From positions 62,001-126,000 of the forward strand of contig NZ_MUNW01000055.1 in assembly GCF_002002725.1 (NCBI RefSeq): a stretch of DNA of 64,000 nt, written 5' to 3'. The translations under genes were made by a program, and so were the position numbers. This document shows positions 41,346 through 48,711 of this stretch, in pieces. The notes beneath the pieces are model-generated. The model was not told where the DNA came from. It was given only the letters and a program-made list of their open reading frames with translations, and did not search any database. Source of the DNA: Sinorhizobium sp. A49. GTDB lineage: Bacteria > Pseudomonadota > Alphaproteobacteria > Rhizobiales > Rhizobiaceae. Each line of letters begins with the position of its first letter. The first letter of the stretch is position 1.

Positions 41346-43556
41346 TTACCATTCCTTGCTGAGCTTCAGGGTGAACGTCCGGCTTTCGCCATAGCCGCAG
41401 ACCGAAAGGCCCTGGCATCCCTTCACATATTCCTTGTCGAAGAGGTTGGAGACATTCAGCGATGCCGCCCAATCATTCTTCTCATAACGGATTGCCGAGT
41501 CGACCAATGCAGCCGAGTGGACCTTGCGCGTGTTCTCCGCATCCGCCCAGGGTTCCCCCTGGTACCTGACGCCTGCGCCAAGGCTGATACCCTCGAGCGC
41601 TCCGGATGGCACCGTGTAGTCGAGCCACAGCGATGCCTGAGCATTGGGAACAAGGTACGGCGTCGTTCCCACCAACGCCGGGTTGGCGTCTTCGGTCACC
41701 TCTAGATCGATGAAATCAACGCCGGCGATCAGCTTCCAGTCTTCGTTGATGTTGGCCTTGCCCTCAAGCTCGATGCCGCGGGACCGCACTTCACCCGTCT
41801 GGGTCGAAATGCTCGTCAACGGGTTGGTCACGAGAGCATTGCGTTTGGTCAGTTGGTAGAGGGATGCCGTCAACACGCCGTCGAAGAACGTCGGCTCGTA
41901 CTTCAGCCCGACCTCGAACTGTTCGCCTTCCTGGGGCTTGGTATTTCCCGTTGCCGTCACCGCCACGATCGGGTTGAAGAAAGTCGCAACGCTGACATAA
42001 GGCGTCACGCCGTTGTCGAACTCATAGGCAAGGCCAGCGCGGCCGCTGAAAGCACCTTCGTTGTAGCTGAAAGTATTGTCTTGCGTCGGCGCCCAGAAGG
42101 TCGGGCCGTTCCGGGTGTTGGTGTCCACGTAGTCGTAGCGACCGTTGAGCGTGACGAGCCAGCCGTTACCGAACCGGATCTGATCCTGCGCATAAACGCC
42201 CAGTTGCTGCTGCGTAACCACCTGATTGATATAGGTGGCGTTGGCGGGCTGCGGCGCCCCATAGATCGGATCCGTTGCGCTGATGGGCGTTGCAGGCGAT
42301 GAAGCCTGGACGTGGTCCAGCCGGTAGTACTTGTAGTCGAGGCCGACGAGCAGCGTGTGGTCCAGAGCCCCGGTCTCGAATTCTCCTTCGACGCGGTTGT
42401 CGACGGCGAAGGTATCGACCTTCGACGTCGCCTCAAATCCTAGACGATAGAGAAGATTGTCCGGGGTGGCGGGCACCGTCGACGACGGAAACGGCAGGCT
42501 CGGATCGTAATATCCGTAGGGATAGGGGCCGTTCTCATGCTTGTAGAGATGGCCGTAGCGCAGGTTCTGGCTGAATTGCCATCCCCCCTCGAACTCATGC
42601 TTGAATTCATAGCCAACCATCTGCTGGACATAGGTGCCCTCGTCCAGATCGGGTTCGCCAAAGAATGCGTCGCGATCGATCTTGCCAAAGGGTGCGTCGA
42701 CGACGGTGCCGACATAGGGAAGGAAGCCGTTGCCGACATGCACCTGATCGAGGCCCTGCAGAACGCCATAGACCGTCAGGCTGGTCGCATCGTCAGGAGC
42801 GTAGGTGATCTGCGGAACGATCAGGCCACGCAGATCGTTTGAGAAGTCGGTGTAGGTGTCGCCGCCCGACACCTTGCCGGTGACGCGATACCGGATGGTG
42901 CCGTCGTCCGTCAGTTTGTCGTTGACGTCGAAGCCGGTGAAGGCGTTGCCGTCGCTGTTGATGCCGATCTCTGTGTAATAGAGCGGCTCATCGCGTGGTC
43001 GCTTGCTGATCAGGCTGATGATGCCGCCAGGGTTGGCACCACCATAGAGCACCGAAGCCGGCCCTTTCAGCACTTCAACGCGCTCAAGCATGAAGGGGTC
43101 GATCTGGAAACCGCCGAAGCCGAAGCTGAAGAGTGACAGGCCGTCGAGGAATACGCCTGTCTGCGCCGCGTCGAAACCGCGAATGTAGTACCAGTCCGTA
43201 TCGGCATCGACGCCGAAAGGCTCGGTGGTGACGCCGGGCGTGTAGCGCAGTGCCTCGTCGATCTTGTTGACGACGCCGCGATCGTCGAGTTCCTCGCGAC
43301 CGATAACGGAGACGGATTGCGGTATTTCGCTGATCGGCCTGGCCGATTTCGAGCCGGTCGTCGAGGCTTTGGCGACGTACCCCTCGACGGGGCCGGTGGC
43401 GTCGTCGCGCCCGCCCTGTGCCTGTACTTCGATTTTTTCGAGCTTCGTGGCGCTACCGTCCTGGGCCGCAGCCGCCGTCGACATAAGCAACGCGACGCCA
43501 GCAACGCCGCTTGCAAGCAGTTCCTTCAAACGCACACCCTTACCGTCATGCTGCAT
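41346..43556 (-). CDS. TonB-dependent siderophore receptor
   Basis: A 736-residue outer-membrane receptor of the FhuA/FoxA-like siderophore class (TIGR01783 type). Signal peptide is about 1-31 (SGVAGVALLMSTAAAA|QD), then a plug domain with SEIPQSVSVIGREELDDRG, VNKIDEALRYTPGV, YYIRGFDAAQTGVFLDG and VLKGPASVLYGGANPGGIISLISK, and a barrel ending in ...RTFTLKLSKEW with the terminal aromatic residue. Start ATG 43556 has AGGGG upstream; the frame is open to 43697 but crosses the promoter. It is preceded by an AraC-type gene on the same strand, its probable iron-siderophore-responsive activator. The ligand cannot be deduced. Confidence 0.94.
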   Translation of the reverse strand: MQHDGKGVRLKELLASGVAGVALLMSTAAAAQDGSATKLEKIEVQAQGGRDDATGPVEGYVAKASTTGSKSARPISEIPQSVSVIGREELDDRGVVNKIDEALRYTPGVTTEPFGVDADTDWYYIRGFDAAQTGVFLDGLSLFSFGFGGFQIDPFMLERVEVLKGPASVLYGGANPGGIISLISKRPRDEPLYYTEIGINSDGNAFTGFDVNDKLTDDGTIRYRVTGKVSGGDTYTDFSNDLRGLIVPQITYAPDDATSLTVYGVLQGLDQVHVGNGFLPYVGTVVDAPFGKIDRDAFFGEPDLDEGTYVQQMVGYEFKHEFEGGWQFSQNLRYGHLYKHENGPYPYGYYDPSLPFPSSTVPATPDNLLYRLGFEATSKVDTFAVDNRVEGEFETGALDHTLLVGLDYKYYRLDHVQASSPATPISATDPIYGAPQPANATYINQVVTQQQLGVYAQDQIRFGNGWLVTLNGRYDYVDTNTRNGPTFWAPTQDNTFSYNEGAFSGRAGLAYEFDNGVTPYVSVATFFNPIVAVTATGNTKPQEGEQFEVGLKYEPTFFDGVLTASLYQLTKRNALVTNPLTSISTQTGEVRSRGIELEGKANINEDWKLIAGVDFIDLEVTEDANPALVGTTPYLVPNAQASLWLDYTVPSGALEGISLGAGVRYQGEPWADAENTRKVHSAALVDSAIRYEKNDWAASLNVSNLFDKEYVKGCQGLSVCGYGESRTFTLKLSKEW

Positions 43557-43678
43557 CGTATCGTCGCCCCTGGTTGCCCGGCCTGCTATCCCCACAGCGT
43601 AGGGCCCGGCTTTCTGACTGCTGATAAGATGACCGTTTATATCAAGTATTTGGGCGCGGCTTGTTTCGATTCCTGAAA

Positions 43679-43720
43679 GTTGAACGCTTTTGGGCAAATA
43701 TGTACGAGCAACCGTTCAAC
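43679..43720. promoter_or_regulatory. Inverted repeat upstream of the siderophore receptor
   Basis: GTTGAACG (43679-43686) and CGTTCAAC (43713-43720), perfect 8-bp arms 26 bases apart, in the 179-base gap between the AraC-type gene and the receptor. It may be a paired site for the AraC-type regulator; the loop is too wide for a good terminator. Confidence 0.45.
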
Positions 43721-43735
43721 ACCGACGGCATTTGC

Positions 43736-44620
43736 TCACACAAGACGGCTTCTTTTCCACAGCGCCGGCGTGGCTCCGACCGCCTTGCGGAAGGCTCGGG
43801 TGAAATGGGCCTGGTCGGAGAAGCCGGTTTCGGCAGCGATCTCGGTCAGCGACGCTTCGTTTTTCAGGAGCAGTTGCTTTGCGCGCTCGATCCGAGCGTT
43901 TGTCTGCCACTGGTGGGGCGCAACGCCGGTCGAGGCCTTGAAGGCGTGGCTGAAATGAGATTGCGAAAGGCCGGCAAGACCGGCCAGTTCCTCCAGCCTG
44001 ATGTTGCGAACGCTGTTTTCCTCGATGTAGTCCATCACCCGGCGCAGCTGCCAGGACGCTAGCTGGCTGCGCTTGCGGGCGCTGCTGCGGTTGAGCTTCA
44101 TCAGATCGATGAAAAGAGCGACCGTCAGTCCGTCGCCATAGAGATCGTGAAGCGGCTGCGGGTTCAGGCATTCCGACGCGATCAGCCGGGCGAGCTGAAG
44201 AAACCGCTCGTCCTCAAACATCAGCCGCGGCACGTCGCACTGACCGGCATCGAGGTCCTCCATCAGCCGTCGGCTGAGGATGTCGATGTTGAAGTGCAGA
44301 TCGAGATGGCGGATAAATTTGACATCAACCACATCGGCCCAGATCTCCATGCCGGCCGGGATGTAGGAGATCGCCTGTTCTCGGTAGCTTTGGACGGTGC
44401 CGTTCGCCTGGGATGAGAGTTTGACGTTGCAGCGGCTCCCACCCTGCGCATCCAGCACGATGAACATCCGCGGATCATTCGAAACGTAGTAGCCACCTGC
44501 ATGCGGTTCGCACTCGACATCCCACACATCGGCGATAATCCCGTTCCACTCCCGACGATGCAACTCGCCCAGGACTTTGAAACCGGCAATCTTGTTCTGC
44601 ATCCGCGGCTGAAACGTCAT
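43736..44620 (-). CDS. AraC-family transcriptional regulator
   Basis: A 294-residue AraC regulator with two C-terminal helix-turn-helix motifs at about 195-290 (RLEELAGLAGLSQSHFSHAFKASTGVAPHQW and LTEIAAETGFSDQAHFTRAFRKAVGATP). The N-terminal part has no assigned family. ATG 44620 gives MTFQPRMQNK; the frame is open to 44755 but those codons look like leader. It is located upstream of the receptor gene on the same strand, as in ferrisiderophore-responsive pairs. Confidence 0.92.
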   Translation of the reverse strand: MTFQPRMQNKIAGFKVLGELHRREWNGIIADVWDVECEPHAGGYYVSNDPRMFIVLDAQGGSRCNVKLSSQANGTVQSYREQAISYIPAGMEIWADVVDVKFIRHLDLHFNIDILSRRLMEDLDAGQCDVPRLMFEDERFLQLARLIASECLNPQPLHDLYGDGLTVALFIDLMKLNRSSARKRSQLASWQLRRVMDYIEENSVRNIRLEELAGLAGLSQSHFSHAFKASTGVAPHQWQTNARIERAKQLLLKNEASLTEIAAETGFSDQAHFTRAFRKAVGATPALWKRSRLV

Positions 44621-44869
44621 TATCGCGTTGCCCGTCTTCGGGAAGGTGGGGTTTTCGTTTGCTTTATTCCTTCCCTTATTACTCACCTTTAAACCGCTAC
44701 GAAAGTCCCCGGTGGCGGCTTTTCGATGGGCACAGCCCAGAGGGTCGAAGCACAAAACCCTCGGACCGCACGACTATTTCACGCAGTCCACACCAAAGGA
44801 CCACGCGGACAGTCCCCAGGGTGGTCGATCGGGCTATAAGGTCTTCCATGAACAAATCAGGAGATCACG

Positions 44870-45076
44870 ATGGAAACCGTTGAAATCGCCGACCGCAGCG
44901 AGTTTGCCCTCTGGGCAATCCAGCGCGCCCAGGAAATCGTCGTAACCGAAGGCGCGTCTTTCGCGATGGCAGCCCGCGATATGGACGACGCGGCCTTGAG
45001 TGCCGCTGCGGCAGCACTCGGCAAGGCCATCAGCGAGGCCATGCTCGAAGTTTTTGACGGCCTCGTTTCCGACTGA
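44870..45076 (+). CDS. 68-residue acidic helical protein, unknown function
   Basis: METVEIADRSEFALWAIQ opens an Ala/Glu/Asp-rich, probably all-helical protein with no membrane segment or cysteine. ATG 44870 is preceded by CAGGAGAT, a strong ribosome site with 6-base spacing. I do not recognise a family. It is divergent from the AraC regulator (249-base gap). Confidence 0.7.
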   Translation: METVEIADRSEFALWAIQRAQEIVVTEGASFAMAARDMDDAALSAAAAALGKAISEAMLEVFDGLVSD

Positions 45077-45122
45077 TTGGGCAGACACAAAGGGCAGCGC
45101 ACATGGCGGCCCTATCTCTCTG

Positions 45123-45983
45123 TCATTGTCTGGACTTCTGCCTTGCGAGTTCCTTCTTGAAGGCGGCGCGGGATTTTTCGACGATCTGGCCGAGCAGATC
45201 CGGATCGACGAAGGCATTCTTGTCGCCTGCGTCTCGCCGGGCCGCCCTTCCGAGAACATCCGCGAATTCCGGATGCGCCGGCAGCACCACATCCGCCTTC
45301 ATGGCGGCAAGCCGGTCGAAGCTCACCTCGAAATCGCCGACGATACCGGGGTAGCGCCTGTTGCCGAAGAGCTTATTGCCGGCAACGGTGACGCTGCAGG
45401 GAAAAACCACCTTGAGCGCGCGTCCGACCTCGGTCACCGATGTCGACCAGGTGGTACATCCCGGCGTGTGCCCTGATGTCAGCGTCGCCTTCATACTGAT
45501 ATCTCCGAGCGTCACGACGTCGCCATCGGCAAGCACATGGTCGACCTTGACAGGCGGAAACGTTCCGCGCCTGTAGCTGGTCTCACCGTCATGCAGACCG
45601 TTTTCCAGCGCCCAGCGATCGGCCGCGACCGCATACAGCCTGGCGCCACTGTCGCGCTTGATCTGGGCCACACCGGCAACATGATCATAGTGCGCATGGC
45701 TCGTGACGATGATCTTGACATCGGAGAGCTTGAAGCCGAGCGCTGCGATATTGTCCTCGACAAGCGATGCGGTGCTCTTCAGCGTGCCGTCGAGCAGAAT
45801 GGCCTCTCTCCCCGAGGTAATCAGATAGGCTGACAGCCCCTTGGTGCCGACGTAGTAAATATTGCCGACGACGCGAAACGGCTTTGTCGGTCTGGACCAG
45901 TCGGCGTTGTCGGCCATGGCCGCACTGGCCAGGCAGAAGGTGGCGACCACCGTCGCCAGACAGCGCAGCATCAACGTTCTCAT
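45123..45983 (-). CDS. Subclass B3 metallo-beta-lactamase-like hydrolase
   Basis: A 286-residue secreted metallo-hydrolase. Signal peptide is about 1-24 (RCLATVVATFCLASAAMA|DN). All six B3 zinc-site positions are present: H96, H98, D100 and H101 (SHAHYDHVAG), H172 (TSGHTPGCTTW) and H237 (LPAHPEF). The YPGIVGDFEVSFDRLAAMKAD stretch before the last histidine is also B3-like. ATG 45983 has GGAGG 6 bases upstream. B3 enzymes hydrolyse penicillins, cephalosporins and carbapenems, but some environmental relatives are lactonases, so beta-lactam activity is an inference. AmpR and penicillin-binding protein genes lie 1.4 kb to the right. Confidence 0.85.
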   Translation of the reverse strand: MRTLMLRCLATVVATFCLASAAMADNADWSRPTKPFRVVGNIYYVGTKGLSAYLITSGREAILLDGTLKSTASLVEDNIAALGFKLSDVKIIVTSHAHYDHVAGVAQIKRDSGARLYAVAADRWALENGLHDGETSYRRGTFPPVKVDHVLADGDVVTLGDISMKATLTSGHTPGCTTWSTSVTEVGRALKVVFPCSVTVAGNKLFGNRRYPGIVGDFEVSFDRLAAMKADVVLPAHPEFADVLGRAARRDAGDKNAFVDPDLLGQIVEKSRAAFKKELARQKSRQ

Positions 45984-46236
45984 GCATGCCTCCGCATCTC
46001 GAATTTGGTTTCCGTGAACTTTGGATGCATCTTGCCTAAGCAGCCGCGACGGTGTCGACAAACGACGATAATTTGCGGCAGTCATTAGAATAATTTGGAT
46101 TTCGGCTATCGACTGCGATCACCATCGGCCGCCGTGCCGCTGACGATTGCGGCAGCGAGAAAATTTCGACCACGCAATGCTCATGCAACCCTTGAGACCG
46201 AGTGTCGCTCTCACTGCCACCAGCAGAAGAGGGACG

Positions 46237-47286
46237 ATGGTGAAGGGAACCGGGCTTCACGGCGACGGCGGCGCGCGGCAAAGCGTGGCTCGGGCTTGCG
46301 TGCGAAAGGTTCGCACGATCGGGCGTTTCCTGCTGCTTGCTTTCACGCCCTGGCTCGCCCTTGCCTTCTTCCTCGTCGAGGCCCATGCCGAAACCAAGGG
46401 CGGCGCGCGCGAGAAATCCGTCGCCATTACTTTCGACGACCTGCCCCACGCAAATGCCGGGGAGGACGGGACGGATCACCCCTCCACCGAAAGCATCGAG
46501 GCGGCGAACGCCCGCATTCTCGCGGCCCTCAAGGCCCACAAGGCGCCGGCCATCGGCTTTGTCGTGGAAAGCAAGGTTCGCGCTGTCGGGCCGCGCGCAA
46601 AAAACATCCTGAAGGATTGGACCGGACCGCGCCTGACGCTCGGCAATCATACCTTCTCGCACGCGGACACCAATACGCTCGACATCGCCGGCATCAAGCG
46701 CGAAATCGTCGACGGCGAGAAAACCACGCGGCAAGTGCTCAAGGCAGCCGGCAAGGATCTGCGGTTCCTGCGGTTTCCCTACAACCACACCGGCGACACC
46801 GCGGAGAAACAGAAGGCGATCGCAGCGCTTGCCGCCAAGCACGGTTACACGATCGCAGCCTCCACCATCGACACCTCGGACTATGTCTTCGATCGGGCCT
46901 ATGAACGCGCCCTTGCCGAGAACGACACGGAAGCGGCCCATCGCATCAGGACCGCCTATCTGATGCACACCCAGCAACAGATCGCCTACTACGCCGGTCT
47001 CAACGAGCAGGCCCTTGGCTACGAACCGCCAGCGATCATGCTGCTGCATGTCAACCGGCTGAACGCAGACGCGATGAAGGCGATCCTGTCGCTGTTCGAA
47101 GAGAGCGGCTACGGTTTCATAACGCTTGAGAAGGCGCTGGCCGACGCCGCCTATCGGCGACCCCTCTCCCATGCGACGAAATACGGACCGATGTGGGGTT
47201 ATCGTTGGGCGAAGGACAGGAACATGCAGGTTGATGGCAGCCTTGAAAGAGAGCCGCCGGAATGGATCGTCACTTACGGCGAATAG
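46237..47286 (+). CDS. Polysaccharide deacetylase family protein
   Basis: A 349-residue protein with an N-terminal membrane anchor or signal (about 28-51) and a NodB-homology domain: SVAITFDDLPH (D67, D68), GNHTFSH (H138, H142), RFPYN for the third motif and LLHVN near the end. It should remove N-acetyl groups from a cell-envelope polysaccharide, or act on a related amide bond. ATG 46237 has GAGGG upstream. Divergent from the B3 metallo-hydrolase gene and convergent with ampR. Confidence 0.88.
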   Translation: MVKGTGLHGDGGARQSVARACVRKVRTIGRFLLLAFTPWLALAFFLVEAHAETKGGAREKSVAITFDDLPHANAGEDGTDHPSTESIEAANARILAALKAHKAPAIGFVVESKVRAVGPRAKNILKDWTGPRLTLGNHTFSHADTNTLDIAGIKREIVDGEKTTRQVLKAAGKDLRFLRFPYNHTGDTAEKQKAIAALAAKHGYTIAASTIDTSDYVFDRAYERALAENDTEAAHRIRTAYLMHTQQQIAYYAGLNEQALGYEPPAIMLLHVNRLNADAMKAILSLFEESGYGFITLEKALADAAYRRPLSHATKYGPMWGYRWAKDRNMQVDGSLEREPPEWIVTYGE

Positions 47287-47380
47287 CCACCCGCTGCCGA
47301 TGCCGGCCTGACCACTCCAGCGCACCGACGCCGAGACACCGTCTTCGACTGGCGGAACGCCCGCCCAAATGCGACGCCGC

Positions 47381-48298
47381 CTACGCCGAGCTGCTTGCCG
47401 CCGGTCCATCGGATTGCAGGGAGCTGTCTTCCATCGCCGCCATCAGCCAATCGTTAAAGGCCGACATCGCCAGCGTCGGTGCGCGCGACCGCAACCGCGT
47501 CAGCCAGTAGCTTCCCATCGACGTATAGACGTCGAAGGGCTGACGCACCGTGCCGTTCGACAGCAGTCGGGAAAACATGAGTGGCGGCGCAAGGGCCACG
47601 CCGATGCCCTGGGCCGCCGCCTCCATCATGGCAAGCGACGAATCGAAGACAACACCCTTGAGAAGCGGTGCCGGATACGTGATGCCGGCGGCAGCAAACC
47701 AGTTCACCCATTCATCGGCCCGGTAAGACCTGAGCAGCGTGTGGTTCAGAAGGTCAGCGGGTCGAAGAAGTGTGTCGGCAATCTCAGGCACGCAAAGCAC
47801 CGAAAGCGGTGCCTCGAACAGCCGCGTCGCCTCGATATTGTGCCAGGAACCGCTGCCGAAGCGTATGGCGTAATCGAGGCCCTCGGCCGCCATGTCGACG
47901 CGATTGTTGTTCGTCGACAACCTGATATCGATGAAGGGGTATTTTTCCTGAAAATCCGCAAGCCGGGGCAACAGCCAGCCGACGGCAAAGGTGCCGACGG
48001 CGCCGATCATCAGGACTTCGCGCAGGTGGCCGCCCTCGAACCGTTCCAGCATATCGGCCATACGGTCAAAGGAATCCTGCAGCACCGGCAGCAGCGCCTC
48101 GCCCTCGGCGGTGATCATCAGGCCGCGCGGCAGGCGCTTGAAGAGCGTCACGTTCAGCCGGCTTTCGAGCAGCTTGACCTGGTGGCTGACAGCCGCCTGC
48201 GTCACGCACAGTTCGATCGCCGCGCGGGTGAAACTCAGATGTCGTGCGGATGCCTCGAAAGCACGCAGTGCATTGAGAGGGAGATGCGGCCTGACCAT
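47381..48298 (-). CDS. ampR: AmpR, LysR-type regulator of beta-lactamase and wall-recycling genes
   Basis: A 305-residue LysR regulator that matches AmpR along its whole length. The N-terminus is RPHLPLNALRAFEASARHLS and continues with FTRAAIELCVTQAAVSHQV; the effector domain has GAVGTFAVG, LSTNNNRVDMAAEGLDYAIRFG and GSYWLTRLRSRA. AmpR senses muropeptides (1,6-anhydro-MurNAc peptides activate, UDP-MurNAc-pentapeptide represses) and usually controls a divergent ampC. No ampC is here: the divergent neighbour is a class A penicillin-binding protein gene. A GCAAA-N9-TTTGC element lies 29 bases upstream of its start. Confidence 0.93.
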   Translation of the reverse strand: MVRPHLPLNALRAFEASARHLSFTRAAIELCVTQAAVSHQVKLLESRLNVTLFKRLPRGLMITAEGEALLPVLQDSFDRMADMLERFEGGHLREVLMIGAVGTFAVGWLLPRLADFQEKYPFIDIRLSTNNNRVDMAAEGLDYAIRFGSGSWHNIEATRLFEAPLSVLCVPEIADTLLRPADLLNHTLLRSYRADEWVNWFAAAGITYPAPLLKGVVFDSSLAMMEAAAQGIGVALAPPLMFSRLLSNGTVRQPFDVYTSMGSYWLTRLRSRAPTLAMSAFNDWLMAAMEDSSLQSDGPAASSSA

Positions 48299-48711
48299 GG
48301 ATGCCCTAATTCAGCTTATGGGTCCTGCAAATAAACGTGGTTTGCCGCTTCGGCACAACCCCTTTACGGTGAACTCACTTCGGCACCCCGTTTCGACTGG
48401 ACGTGGCCGCCAACACATCGAGGTTTTGGCCCCTCAATCAAACGTCTTGTGAAGGATCCAACCATGTGTCGTCTCAGCTGAACCTCCTTTGGACACGCCC
48501 CGCACATTTTGCCCCCTTCGCATCTGTGCCCACAGCCGCCGCGAACCAATGCGCATCTCACAGCCTTTGGTGGCGAAACCGAGGCGGCGAGGCAGCCGTG
48601 ACGGGATAGGCGAAACATCGGGCTCCTGAGCCCGGCCCGCCACGGCGCATCATATTCACGCAACAGACCTGCGCACGCCAACCGCTCCCATCTGCAGCGG
48701 ATGGCGAAGCC
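48299..48711. other. Divergent intergenic region between ampR and the PBP operon
   Basis: 413 bases, unusually long for this window. It contains the GCAAA-N9-TTTGC element (48327-48345) next to ampR and a hairpin with arms CGGGCT and AGCCCG at 48619-48634. No supported ORF; the open frames on minus start without ribosome sites. Confidence 0.55.
48327..48345. promoter_or_regulatory. LysR-type (AmpR) operator candidate
   Basis: GCAAA-N9-TTTGC, an interrupted dyad within a T-N11-A-like frame (TGCAAATAAACGTGGTTTGC), 29-47 bases upstream of the ampR start. It is the expected distance for autoregulation and control of a divergent gene. Confidence 0.45.

Noticed and set aside
39462-41705. 747-codon open frame on the plus strand
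   Set aside because: It is entirely antisense to the GGDEF gene and the end of the siderophore receptor, crosses both stop regions, and shows no domain or ribosome site. A GC-rich shadow frame.
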